A stretch of 64,000 nucleotides of DNA from Achromobacter sp. B7 (GCF_003600685.1 NZ_CP032084.1:2604001-2668000); one strand, 5' to 3'. Positions 7,721 to 15,984 are shown, numbered from the stretch's first letter. The notes: generated by a model not told the origin, from the letters alone. A program made the numbers and translations.

Positions 7721-8569
7721 CTAGCCTTGCCGCGCCTTGGCCCGCGAGGTCTTTTTCGCGGCGCCCGAGCGCGTGCTTTCCTTGGGCGCGGGCGCCGTGG
7801 CCGCGTGGATCTGTTCCATCCACATCAGCGCGTCCGTGTACGACAGGAACTGTTGCAGGTAACCGGGCGACAACTCGCGCATGAGCGAGAGTGCGCGGTG
7901 CACCAGCTGGTTGGAATTGAGCGGACCGGCGTTCTTGTGCACCTGCTCTTGCGACTGGCGCACCTGCCGGTCGGCGCTGACGCGCGACCAGACACCGCGA
8001 AAATACTCCAGCATCTGCACGTCGGGATACGCCTCGCGCAGGCCAAGCGCATCGCGGTCCCAGGTCGGGTCGTTGTCCGGGGCGTCGGGGTACGTCAGGT
8101 AGGCCAGCAGCTCGGTCAGCGCGGCGGGGGCGGTTTGGGGGGTGGCAGAGGCGGCAGGCGATGCCTCGGCCGAATCCATCGTCGAAGCGTCCGGCTCCAC
8201 TGCCTCCAGCAGCTGCGCATAAGCGCGCAGATGCGTGTCCAACTTGTCCTCCAGCTGTTGGCGGGCAAGGCCTTGCAGGGGGGCGGTGCGCCGCGCCATG
8301 GCTTGAAGAAAGCGAAAGCGCACCGGGTCGAGGCGGTCGGCACCGCTGTCGCCCCAGGCGTCCAGGGTGGCTTGTGCCGCCAGCGTGGGCACGTCAACGC
8401 CCGCTGCGTCCGCCGCGTCGGCGGCGCCCGCGGTATCCACGGCGTGGGCGGCCTGGACGGCATCGACCGAGTCCACGGCATCCGCCGCGTCCACGCCGTC
8501 CACGCCATTCACGGCATCCACCGCGCCGCCGATATCGTCGTTACTGTTCACGCGGCTTTCCCGGCTCAT
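7721..8569 (-). CDS. DUF2894-type protein, last gene of the motor-like operon
   Basis: 282 residues with no signal peptide or membrane helix. Its conserved part (60-260) is helical: VRFRFLQAMARR, QQLEDKLDTHLRAYAQLL, LREAYPDVQMLEYFRGVWSR, LMRELSPGYLQQFLSY. I recall this as the DUF2894 family, which is found beside DUF802 and OmpA genes in Burkholderiales; a profile search would settle it. The C-terminus is a basic KKTSRAKARQG tail. The start at 8569 overlaps the OmpA gene by 29 bp, which implies translational coupling. Residues 16-56 are a V-D-A-rich repeat tract. A role as a cytoplasmic partner of the motor is inference. Confidence 0.85.
   Translation of the reverse strand: MSRESRVNSNDDIGGAVDAVNGVDGVDAADAVDSVDAVQAAHAVDTAGAADAADAAGVDVPTLAAQATLDAWGDSGADRLDPVRFRFLQAMARRTAPLQGLARQQLEDKLDTHLRAYAQLLEAVEPDASTMDSAEASPAASATPQTAPAALTELLAYLTYPDAPDNDPTWDRDALGLREAYPDVQMLEYFRGVWSRVSADRQVRQSQEQVHKNAGPLNSNQLVHRALSLMRELSPGYLQQFLSYTDALMWMEQIHAATAPAPKESTRSGAAKKTSRAKARQG
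8402..8524 (-). repeat. In-frame Val/Asp/Ala-coding repeat in the DUF2894 gene
   Basis: Imperfect 9-bp-type repeats (ccacggcat / ccgcgtccac units) encode AVDAVNGVDGVDAADAVDSV and similar sequence near the N-terminus, just past the overlap with the upstream gene. Confidence 0.75.
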
Positions 8570-9191
8570 TGGACGGCTTGGGGATGGGCGTGATTTCCAC
8601 GCGGCGGTTCTTGGCGCGGCCGGCTTCGTCGGCGTTCGACGCCACCGGCTGCTCGGACCCAAAGGCGGCGGCGAACACGGTGGCGGACGGCACGCCTTCG
8701 TCGATCAACGCGCGCGTGACCGTCAGCGCGCGCTGCGCCGACAAGTCCCAGTTGTCCGCAAAGCGGCGGTTGCCTTCGCGCACCTGCTGGTCGTCGGTGT
8801 AGCCGCTGACCATCAGGATTTCGTCGTGCGTCTTCAGGTACGCGGCCAGCGGTTCGATCAGTGTCTTCAAGACCTCGCGCCCTTCGGGCTGCAACTGGTC
8901 CGAGTTCAAGGCAAACAGCACGCTGCCGCTGATGCCGATGCGGCCGTTGATCAAGGTCACGCGGCCGGCGGCCAGCGGCCCCGCCAGCGCCTGCTCCAGC
9001 GTTTCGCGCCGCTGCGTTTCTTCCTGGCGTTGCTTGACCTCTTCTTCCAGTTGCGTCGACAGTTGCAGCTGCACGCCGATCACGCTGACCAGAATCAGCA
9101 CGAACGCGCCCAGCAGCACCGACATCAAGTCGCCGAAGACGGCCCAGGCCGGTGCGGAGGCTTCGACGCCGCCGTCGATGTCCTCGCTCAT
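8541..9191 (-). CDS. MotB/ZorB-like OmpA-domain membrane protein
   Basis: 216 residues: a short cytoplasmic N-terminus, one membrane helix (about 17-41, AVFGDLMSVLLGAFVLIL), a coiled-coil linker (43-68), and an OmpA-type peptidoglycan-binding domain (about 85-205) with GYTDD, SAQRALTVTRAL and AKNRRVEI. Asp21 at the start of the helix is in the position of the proton-carrying Asp of MotB, ExbD/TolR and ZorB. The gene overlaps the large channel gene upstream by 4 bp (ATGA). Together they would form the torque-generating pair of an inner-membrane motor anchored to the cell wall. Function is inferred from domain architecture. Confidence 0.9.
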   Translation of the reverse strand: MSEDIDGGVEASAPAWAVFGDLMSVLLGAFVLILVSVIGVQLQLSTQLEEEVKQRQEETQRRETLEQALAGPLAAGRVTLINGRIGISGSVLFALNSDQLQPEGREVLKTLIEPLAAYLKTHDEILMVSGYTDDQQVREGNRRFADNWDLSAQRALTVTRALIDEGVPSATVFAAAFGSEQPVASNADEAGRAKNRRVEITPIPKPSNEPGKPREQ

Positions 9192-12100
9192 GCGATCTGC
9201 TCTCCGGCGGTGGCGCGCTGGGTGGCCAGCTGTTGCAGGTTTTCAATGATCTGCTTTTGCGACATCAGGCTCAGGTCCACCACTTCGCGCGCCTGCGCCA
9301 CGTAGTAGGACAGTTGCTCGTCGCCGCGCGCGATGGACTTGTCCAGCGCCGCTTCGATGCGTTGCAGGTGCGCCACCAGCTTGTCGTTGGACTCGCCGAA
9401 CAGCTGCACCGCCGCGCCGAACGATTCGCCCAGGCTGGCCACTTCCACGGCGCTGCTGGTCACTGCCGCAGCCACATCGGTCAGCTTGCCGGTCTCGGCT
9501 TGGACGCGGTCGGTGAACTGCGTGCCCACGCGTTCCAGCAGCTCGGCCGACGAGGCCACCAGCGCGTCCACGGCCGTGCGCTGTTCGGCGGCGGTGTGGT
9601 TGACGGCGTTAAGCAGCGTGTCCAGCGTTTCCAAGAGGCGGTTGCGCTCTTGCAGCATGTCGTTGTCGCGCACCATGCTGTCGGAAAGCTTCTGGCGCAG
9701 TTCGCCGATGACGTCGGCGGCGGCCTTGGGCGCTTCCGATGCGGCTTGCACCAATCGGCCGATTTCGGTGATGGTTTCGCTGGCATGCGCCTGCGTTTGC
9801 GCGGTGATGTCGTTGGCGGTTTGCGCCAGCGTGTCGGCAACGGCGGCCAGCTTGCCGGTCCACGCGGCCAAGCGTTCTTCGTCCTTGGCGGCCAGCGCCG
9901 CTTGCAGATCGGCGTGGGATTGGTCCAGCGTTTGCAGCAACGATGCCGAATGCTGTTCAAACGTGGCGGCGGCGGCCTCCAGCGCCTGCTGGTTGCCGTC
10001 GGCCAGTTGCTGGTTGACCTGCTCCTGGCGCGTCTGGGCGTCCGTCCAGGCCTGGGTGACCTGGCTTGCCGCTGTCTCCAGGCGGGTGGACGCGGTTTCC
10101 AGCACGCTTGCCTGCGCCTCGGCCTGCGCCGTGAGGGTTTGCGTGGTGTGCGCCAGCGCCTGCGCCAATTCCTGCTGGCGGGTGGCGGCCTGCGCGCCCG
10201 CCAATTCCCATTCCTGGCCCAGCGCATCGGCCAGCGCGGCCAGCTTGCCGGTCCAGGCAGCCAGGCGCGCTTCGTCCTTGGACGCCAGCGCGGCTTGCAG
10301 ATCGGCGTGCGATTGATCCAGCTTTTGCAGCAGCGATGCGCCGTGCTGCTCGAACGTGGCGGCGGCGCTCGTCAGGGCTTGCTGGTTGTCGGCGGCCAGC
10401 TTGGCGCTGACCTGTTCCTGGCGCGCCTGCGCCTCGGTCCACGCCTGCGTCACGCTGCTGGCGGCGGTTTCCAGGCGGGCAGATACGCTTTCCAGCAGGC
10501 GCGCCTGCGCTTCGGTCTGGCCGGTGACGTCCAGCGCCGTCAGCGCCAGCGCATCGCTGATCTCCTGCTGGCGCGCCACGGTATGGTCGCCCGCGGCCTT
10601 CCATTCCTGCCCCAACGTGGCCGCCATGGCGGTCAGCGTGCCGGTCCAGGCGGCCAGGCGTTCGTGGTCCTTGACGGCCAGCGCCGTTTGCAGATCGGCG
10701 TGCGACTGATCCAGCTTTTGCAGCAGCGATGCCGAATGCTGCTCGAACGCAGCGGCGGCGGTCGTCAAGGCTTGTTGGTTGTCGGCGGCCAGCTTTTCGG
10801 CCACTTCGCTGTGGCGATCCAGCGCGGTGTTCCAGCGGTCCGACACGCTGTTGGCGGCGGATTCCAGGCGGGTCGATACGTTTTGCAGCAGCTGCGCCTG
10901 CGCTTGGGCTTGCGCGCCGATGTCGCGCGCGGTGCCGGCCAGCGCGGCGCTGATGGCTTCCTGCCGAGTCGCGGTCTGCGCACCGGCCTGTTCCCATTCA
11001 GCGCGCAACGTGGCAGCCGTAGCGGCAAGCGATTCGGTCCAGGCGGCCAGACGCGCTTCGTCCTTGGACGCCAACGCCGCTTGCAGTTCCGCATGCGACT
11101 GGTCCAGCGTGCGCAGCAGCGATGCAGAATGCTGCTCGAAGGCGGCGGCGGCGGTGGTCAGGGCTTGTTGGTTGTCGGCAGCCAGCTTTTCGGCCACTTC
11201 GCTCTGGCGATCCAGGGCAGTGTTCCAGCGGTCAGACACGTTATTGGCGGCGGCTTCCATGCGGGCCGACACCGCTTCCAGCACGCTGGCTTGCGCGGCG
11301 GCCTGGGCGTTGATGTCGCGCACGGTCTGCGCCAGCGTGTCGCTGATGGCCTGTTGCCGGGTGGCGGCTTGCGTGCCGGCCTGCTCCCATTCCTGGCGCA
11401 GCGTGGCGCCCATGGCGCCCAGCGTTTCGGTCCAGGCGGCCAGGCGTTGTTGGTCACGCGAGGCCAGTTCCGATTGCAGCAAGCTGTGCGAATCGTTCAG
11501 TGTGCGCAACAGCGATGCCGAGTGTTTTTCGAAGCTGGCGGCGGCAGCCGTCAGCGCTTGCAGATTGTCGCCCGCCAGCTTTTCGCTGACGTGTTCCTGG
11601 CGCGACAACGCCGCCGTCCAGGCCTCGGACAGGTTGCCCGACGACGCTTCCAGCCGCGCCGACACACCGTCCAGCAAGGCGGCCGAGCGCTGTTCAAAGG
11701 TTTCGGCAAAGCGGTCCAGCGAGGCACGCAGATCTTGCGCCAGCGTCTCGCTGGCGCGTTGCTGGCCGGCCAGCGCCTGGTTCCAGATGTCGGCCACATT
11801 GCTGGTGGACGCCTGGAAGCCCGAGGTCAGGCTGCTCAGTTGCTGCTGCACGGCCTGGGCCACGGTGTCTTGCAGGCTGGCGGTTTCGCGCGACAGGCTT
11901 TCCATCGTGGCTTGCACCACTGGCTGCAAGGCCACGCCGGCAGAGCGCGCGCTTTCGGCCACGCCTTCTTTCATGGACTGCTCCATGACGGCAGCCAGGC
12001 GGGCGTACGCCGCCTCGGCTTTGCCCTGGAACGCGTCCTGGCTGGCCAACTGGCGTTCGTTCAGGGAACGCGTCTGCTGTTCCATGCCCTGCATCATGGC

Positions 12101-12811
12101 TTGCAGGCGGTCAACCAGCGTGGGCATGGCTTCGGCCTGGCGCTGCATGACTTCGGCCTGGCGTTGCAGCAGCTTGAACGATTCTTCGCGCTGATAGCTT
12201 TGCGAGTACACGCGCAGCGTGGTGGCGATCTTGGCGTCAAGCAGCTGCGCGGCCTGCACGCGTTCGCGGCGGCACAGCGCGGCCAGCAGGCCCAGCATGG
12301 CGGATGTGGCTACGCCGGCAATCGAGGTGCCGAACGCAAAGCCCAGGCCCTTGACCGGCGCGGCGAGGGAGGCGCGGATGGCGCCCAGGTCAGTGGCGCT
12401 TTCCAAGGCCATGCCGGTGCCGCGCAGCGTCACGACCATGCCTAAAAAGGTGCCCAGCATGCCCAGCAAAACCAGCAGGCCGACCAGATACGGGGCCAGC
12501 GCCGGGCCGGGCAAACCCACCCGTTCGCCTTCCACGCGCAGCCGGACGGCGTTGCGCAGGCTGGCCGGTAATTGGTCCAGCCACGAGGCAAGGCTGGCAG
12601 GCGGTTCGTTCAGCGATGTGCTGGCGCGCGCCAGCCCGCTGGTGGCCTGCTGATACCGCAGCAGTTCCCAAGCGCCCGCCAGATAGCAGACGCCGATCAG
12701 CAGCGTCACGGCCAGCGCCAGCGGGTTCGTCCCCGCATAGCCCGCGCCAATCCAGCCCACAACGGCCAAGCCGGCCACAAATACAACGAAATTGATCAGA
12801 GTCTTGGACAT
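9188..12811 (-). CDS. Giant ExbB/MotA-like channel subunit with repeat tail (DUF802)
   Basis: 1207 residues from the ATG at 12811; the open frame continues upstream over DUF3348 but is not needed. Four membrane helices sit at about 6-26, 30-50, 104-128 (LVLLGMLGTFLGMVVTL) and 155-180 (GFAFGTSIAGVATSAMLGLL). The last two have the Gly/Thr pattern of MotA/TolQ/ExbB/ZorA channel subunits. From about 200 the protein is almost entirely alpha-helical and Ala/Gln/Glu-rich. It includes five repeats of about 131 residues, starting near 384, 515, 646, 777 and 908. I recall DUF802 as the name of this repeat region. The tail would project into the cytoplasm, as the ZorA tail does. Confidence 0.88.
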   Translation of the reverse strand: MSKTLINFVVFVAGLAVVGWIGAGYAGTNPLALAVTLLIGVCYLAGAWELLRYQQATSGLARASTSLNEPPASLASWLDQLPASLRNAVRLRVEGERVGLPGPALAPYLVGLLVLLGMLGTFLGMVVTLRGTGMALESATDLGAIRASLAAPVKGLGFAFGTSIAGVATSAMLGLLAALCRRERVQAAQLLDAKIATTLRVYSQSYQREESFKLLQRQAEVMQRQAEAMPTLVDRLQAMMQGMEQQTRSLNERQLASQDAFQGKAEAAYARLAAVMEQSMKEGVAESARSAGVALQPVVQATMESLSRETASLQDTVAQAVQQQLSSLTSGFQASTSNVADIWNQALAGQQRASETLAQDLRASLDRFAETFEQRSAALLDGVSARLEASSGNLSEAWTAALSRQEHVSEKLAGDNLQALTAAAASFEKHSASLLRTLNDSHSLLQSELASRDQQRLAAWTETLGAMGATLRQEWEQAGTQAATRQQAISDTLAQTVRDINAQAAAQASVLEAVSARMEAAANNVSDRWNTALDRQSEVAEKLAADNQQALTTAAAAFEQHSASLLRTLDQSHAELQAALASKDEARLAAWTESLAATAATLRAEWEQAGAQTATRQEAISAALAGTARDIGAQAQAQAQLLQNVSTRLESAANSVSDRWNTALDRHSEVAEKLAADNQQALTTAAAAFEQHSASLLQKLDQSHADLQTALAVKDHERLAAWTGTLTAMAATLGQEWKAAGDHTVARQQEISDALALTALDVTGQTEAQARLLESVSARLETAASSVTQAWTEAQARQEQVSAKLAADNQQALTSAAATFEQHGASLLQKLDQSHADLQAALASKDEARLAAWTGKLAALADALGQEWELAGAQAATRQQELAQALAHTTQTLTAQAEAQASVLETASTRLETAASQVTQAWTDAQTRQEQVNQQLADGNQQALEAAAATFEQHSASLLQTLDQSHADLQAALAAKDEERLAAWTGKLAAVADTLAQTANDITAQTQAHASETITEIGRLVQAASEAPKAAADVIGELRQKLSDSMVRDNDMLQERNRLLETLDTLLNAVNHTAAEQRTAVDALVASSAELLERVGTQFTDRVQAETGKLTDVAAAVTSSAVEVASLGESFGAAVQLFGESNDKLVAHLQRIEAALDKSIARGDEQLSYYVAQAREVVDLSLMSQKQIIENLQQLATQRATAGEQIA
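9782..11662 (-). repeat. Five 393-bp coding repeats (131 residues each)
   Basis: Each unit begins S(A/T)R(L/M)E(A/S/T)A, then has a Trp (EAW/DRW/QAW), AADNQQALTTAAAAFEQHSA-like sequence, LDQSHADLQAAL, a (R)LAAWT motif and QEWE. The middle copies are the most alike; the fifth is incomplete at its end. The helical periodicity suggests a long coiled coil, and copy number may vary between strains. Confidence 0.85.
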
Positions 12812-12821
12812 GGTGTCCTGG

Positions 12822-13688
12822 TTAGCTGGCGCGAAGGGCGGCAAGCAGCCCTTCGACCGGTTGTAGTCGAACATCCAATTCGGCAAGCAGGACGCTGCGC
12901 ATATCCTTGCGGAAAACGTCCAGCCAGGCGCCGGGGGTGACAGGCGGTGTTGCGGTTGCCGGCGCGGGCGCCTTGCCGTTGCCGTCCTCCAGCTTGGCGG
13001 CGCCATCGGTGGGCGGTGCAGCGTCGGCTTCGGCAGCGGGTGCGTCCACGGGCGCATCCACAGACGCATCCACGGGTGCATCCACGGGCGCCAACGCCGC
13101 CGCCTCGGCCAGCCGCAAGCGCTCGAAATGCCCCTGCAAAAGCTTGGGGATCGCGCCGAACAGCGCGCGTTCCTTGGGCAGCAGCGCCCGGTCCATGATG
13201 GCGTCCACCACGGCCAGACGGGTCATCTCGCCATTTTTGGCCGCAACCATTCCGCGCAGACGGCTGCGCAAGTTGCCTACGCTGGTTTCCATCGTGTGCT
13301 GCAACGACAGGTAGCGCTGGCGAAAATTCGAGTAATCGGCCTCGGCCTGCTCGACGGCTGCCGACTTCTTGGCCGGCGCCTGTCCCGGCACGATCCGCTT
13401 GGCGCTTGTGGCTGCCGTGTCGCTGGCGATGGCGTCTGCCAGCGTCGTGCGCACGCGCGCGCATTCCCGCTCTTCGGCGCTACCGAACATGCGCGCGCCG
13501 GGGGCGATCACCGGCGGGCTCGTGTTCAGGGCCGCGGACAGTGCGATCGCGTCCGTCCAACCAAGCCACTGGCTCAAATGGTCGGACAACGATTGCCTGG
13601 ATTCCGGAACGTCGACATCCGTCAGGCGAGTCAGCAAGCGAATGAGCGTCGGGCCGCTTAAACCTGTGCGCTGTGGGGCTTGCAACAT
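12822..13688 (-). CDS. DUF3348-type protein, first gene of the motor-like operon
   Basis: 288 residues from the ATG at 13688 (MLQAPQRTGLSGPTLIRLL). It has no signal peptide or membrane span. The conserved N-terminal part includes LSQWLGWTDAIALSAAL, YSNFRQRYLSLQHTMETSVGNLR and PKERALFGAIPKLLQGHFERLR. The C-terminal segment (WLDVFRKDMRSVLLAELDVRLQPVEGLLAALR) is helical. I recall this as DUF3348, which is restricted to betaproteobacteria and has unknown function. It is followed after 10 bp by the channel gene, so it heads the operon. Residues 200-217 carry PVDA repeats. I infer a cytoplasmic accessory or assembly factor. Confidence 0.85.
   Translation of the reverse strand: MLQAPQRTGLSGPTLIRLLTRLTDVDVPESRQSLSDHLSQWLGWTDAIALSAALNTSPPVIAPGARMFGSAEERECARVRTTLADAIASDTAATSAKRIVPGQAPAKKSAAVEQAEADYSNFRQRYLSLQHTMETSVGNLRSRLRGMVAAKNGEMTRLAVVDAIMDRALLPKERALFGAIPKLLQGHFERLRLAEAAALAPVDAPVDASVDAPVDAPAAEADAAPPTDGAAKLEDGNGKAPAPATATPPVTPGAWLDVFRKDMRSVLLAELDVRLQPVEGLLAALRAS
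13038..13091 (-). repeat. 12-bp in-frame repeat (PVDA/PVDA-like) in the DUF3348 gene
   Basis: About four 12-bp units related to gcatccacgggc encode PVDAPVDASVDAPVDA between the conserved core and the C-terminal helix. Confidence 0.75.
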
Positions 13689-13749
13689 ACCACCAGAGTC
13701 AAAAAGGGGGGAGTTTACACGCTGGCGGGCCGCCCAAGGGTGGGGGAAC

Positions 13750-13762
13750 CATGGTGACCATG
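13750..13762. promoter_or_regulatory. 13-bp palindrome catggt-g-accatg
   Basis: A perfect inverted repeat with a one-base centre lies 62 bp upstream of the first motor-operon gene, in the gap shared with the HTH/repeat gene. It is a candidate operator and is supported by symmetry only. Confidence 0.35.
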
Positions 13763-13932
13763 TAAATGGGGTCGCATCCCTTGCCCCCACGCACGCGTCG
13801 TGCTTGCCACCAGCGTCGCGCCTGGGCCGAAGGCGCGGGCCGGCAGGGCGGCAGGGGGCGGGCGGCGGCGGCAGGGCCGGGGCTGGCGGAGCAGAAGATC
13901 AGGCCACGGAAAGCGGTGGTAGATTGGTGCGC

Positions 13933-14028
13933 GGCCGAAGCCAAGGCCGAAGCCCGGACCCAGGCGAGACCGAGGCCAATGCCAAGGCCAAAGCCGAAGC
14001 CAAGGCCCAAGCCCAAGCCCAAGCCCAT
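13933..14028. repeat. Hexanucleotide repeat (gccaag / cccaag)
   Basis: Roughly sixteen imperfect 6-bp units of gccgaa, gccaag and cccaag type. If the downstream regulator started further upstream than assumed, this would encode an AKAEAKAQAQAQ tract. Confidence 0.85.
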
Positions 14029-14043
14029 ACAGGGAAACTCCAG

Positions 14044-15288
14044 TTGCCTGAGCACTCCATCGATTTGCCGATCACCCGCGCGGCGCGTGCCTTGGCCGCC
14101 GGCGACCCATTGACGGCGCTGAACCAGGTGTCGCTGCGTGACGATGCCCCGGCGCTGGCCTTGCGCGGCATCGCCATGGCGCAACTGGGCGACTTCGCCC
14201 GGGCCAACGCGCTGTTGCGCAAGGCCGCGCGTGCATTCGGGCCAGCGAACCCGGCCGCGCGCGCCCGTTGCATCGTGGCCGAAGCCGAAGTGGCCTTGGC
14301 CTCGCGCGATCTGGCGTGGCCCGAAAAGTCGCTGGCCGCCGCTCGCACCGCCTTGTCCGTCCACGGCGACCCCGTCAACGCGGCGCACGCCGCCTACTTG
14401 CAGGCGCGGCGGCTATTGCTGCTGGGTCGCCTGGACGAAGCCGACCGGGCCCTGGCCGGCGTGGACGCCCCGGCCATGCCTGCCGCGTCCCGCGCGATCC
14501 ACGAATTGATCGCGGGCGGCATCGCGCTGCGCCGGGTGCGCGCGCACGACGCCGCAGCGGCGCTGGCCCGTGCCGAGCACGCCGCGCGCCAGGCCGGCGT
14601 GCCCGCCTTGGTGGCCGAAGTGGACCACGCCGTGCAGGCGCTGCATGCGGTGGCCGCCCGTCACGTCACGCCGGACGGCACGCGCGACCTGACGCTGGCT
14701 GACGCCGAGGCGCTGCTGGCGTCCCCGGCGCTGATCATCGACGCGTGCCGCAATGCCGTGCGGCAAGGCGAACGGATCGTGCCTTTGGCCAGCCGCCCGA
14801 TTCTGTTTGCCTTGGCGCGGTTGCTTGCCCAGGGCTGGCCACACGACGTCAGCCGCGAATTCCTGATTGCCCGCGCTTTTCGCACCGGCTTTCAAGACGA
14901 TTCGCATCGCGCCCGCCTGCGTGTGGAAATCGGACGCTTGCGGACCGCGTTGCGGCCATTGGCGGCGGTGACCGCCACGCGTGACGGCTTTGCGCTGCGA
15001 CCCCACGCCGATCTGGGCGTCATCGTGCTGGCGCGTCCGGTCGACGTGGCCGACCGGGATCATGCCGCAGTGCTGGCTTGCCTGGTTGACGGCCAGGCCT
15101 GGTCCAGCTCGGCCCTGGCGCTGGCGCTGGGCGCCAGTCAGCGCACCGTGCAGCGGGCGCTGGATGCGCTGGCCGCGTCGGGCCAGGTGCTGCCGCTGGG
15201 CCACGGCAGGGCGCGCCGCTGGACGACGCCCAGCGTGCCGGCGTTCACGACAAGCTTGTTACTCCCCACTCTCATGCCCGGTCAGTAG
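14044..15288 (+). CDS. Helical-repeat protein with C-terminal winged HTH, probable regulator
   Basis: 414 residues if it starts at the TTG at 14044 (PEHSIDLPITRAARAL). No in-frame ATG fits, and a GTG at 13927 is an alternative, so the start is uncertain. The first 260 residues are TPR-like helical pairs (ALALRGIAMAQLGDFARANALLRKA and similar). Residues 300-360 read ARAFRTGFQDDSHRARLRVEIGRLRTALRPLA, which resembles the winged-helix domain of large bacterial regulators. The C-terminus has a second helix-turn-helix, SSALALALGASQRTVQRALDAL. It is followed 32 bp later by a beta-propeller gene. I take it as a transcriptional regulator of unknown target. Confidence 0.72.
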   Translation: MPEHSIDLPITRAARALAAGDPLTALNQVSLRDDAPALALRGIAMAQLGDFARANALLRKAARAFGPANPAARARCIVAEAEVALASRDLAWPEKSLAAARTALSVHGDPVNAAHAAYLQARRLLLLGRLDEADRALAGVDAPAMPAASRAIHELIAGGIALRRVRAHDAAAALARAEHAARQAGVPALVAEVDHAVQALHAVAARHVTPDGTRDLTLADAEALLASPALIIDACRNAVRQGERIVPLASRPILFALARLLAQGWPHDVSREFLIARAFRTGFQDDSHRARLRVEIGRLRTALRPLAAVTATRDGFALRPHADLGVIVLARPVDVADRDHAAVLACLVDGQAWSSSALALALGASQRTVQRALDALAASGQVLPLGHGRARRWTTPSVPAFTTSLLLPTLMPGQ

Positions 15289-15320
15289 GATGAAGTTTCC
15301 CCTCTTTCAAGGAAGCAACC

Positions 15321-15953
15321 ATGAAACGAAGCCAAGCTGAAATCGTCCGTGAATACGGCCCGTTCCCCGGTGCCGACGCCGTGCATGGCGTCAGCTACGA
15401 CGGTCGCCATGTGTGGGTCGCGCTGGGCGAAATGCTGATTGCGCTGGACCCCGAGTCCGGCGAAACCCTGCGCACGCTGGACGTCGTGGCCAACGCCGGC
15501 ACGGCCTTCGACGGCAAGCATCTCTATCAGATCGCCGAAGGAAAAATACAGAAGCTGGACCCGGTCAGCGGCAAGGTGCTGGCAAGCATTCCCGCGCCGG
15601 GCGGCGGCGATGACTCGGGCATGGCCTGGGCCGACGGCTCGTTGTGGGTCGGGCAGTACCAACAACGCAAGATCCACCAGGTGGACCCGGAGACGGGCCG
15701 CGTCCTGCGCACCATCGATTCCAACCGCTACGTGACCGGCGTCACGTGGGTGGACGGCCAGCTGTGGCACGGCACCTGGGAAGAAAACGCACGCGAATTG
15801 CGGCGTCTTGAGCCCGACACGGGCGCCGTGCTGGAAAGCATCGACATGCCCGAAGGCGTGGGCGTGTCGGGTTTGGAATCCGACGGCGCCGACCGCTTTT
15901 TCTGCGGCGGCGGCAACGCGGGCAAGGTGCGCGCCGTGCGCCGCCCGACCTGA
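15321..15953 (+). CDS. Small beta-propeller protein (YncE / glutamine cyclotransferase-like)
   Basis: 210 residues, starting at an ATG preceded by aaggaag. Five to six repeats of the form 'W/L-x-G-x-LDPxSGxxLxT' are visible: LIALDPESGETLRTLD, IQKLDPVSGKVLAS, IHQVDPETGRVLRTID and LRRLEPDTGAVLESID, each preceded by a GxLWxG-type strand. This is the pattern of YVTN/SMP-30-type propellers and glutaminyl cyclases. There is no signal peptide, so it acts in the cytoplasm. It has no visible catalytic signature and may bind a ligand. It probably forms an operon with the HTH gene upstream, and a strong hairpin follows it. Confidence 0.8.
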   Translation: MKRSQAEIVREYGPFPGADAVHGVSYDGRHVWVALGEMLIALDPESGETLRTLDVVANAGTAFDGKHLYQIAEGKIQKLDPVSGKVLASIPAPGGGDDSGMAWADGSLWVGQYQQRKIHQVDPETGRVLRTIDSNRYVTGVTWVDGQLWHGTWEENARELRRLEPDTGAVLESIDMPEGVGVSGLESDGADRFFCGGGNAGKVRAVRRPT

Positions 15954-15984
15954 TTCACCCGCACGCCGAACGGCGTTCTTGCCC

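Larger units (their letters stand above)
13689..14043. other. Divergent intergenic region of the motor operon and HTH/repeat regulator
   Basis: 355 bp with no convincing gene. On the motor-operon side a tgtaaact sequence about 30 bp before the DUF3348 start could be a -10 box. A 13-bp palindrome lies at 13750-13762. The right half is a hexanucleotide repeat (13933-14028). The frame of the downstream regulator stays open through the region. Confidence 0.55.

Noticed and set aside
5419..7884. 821-codon plus-strand frame opposite the radical SAM gene
   Set aside because: The minus-strand product has intact motifs; the plus-strand product is His/Gln/Arg-rich without any.
9152..12445. 1097-codon open frame opposite the motor tail gene
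   Set aside because: It is the antisense shadow of the 131-residue repeats; the sense frame has clear membrane helices and a good start, and the antisense protein is Arg/Gln-rich with no domain.
7721..13688. Calling the motor operon a known Zorya system
   Set aside because: Only the channel and anchor subunits resemble Zorya; no ZorC, ZorD helicase/nuclease or ZorE nuclease is present in or near the operon.
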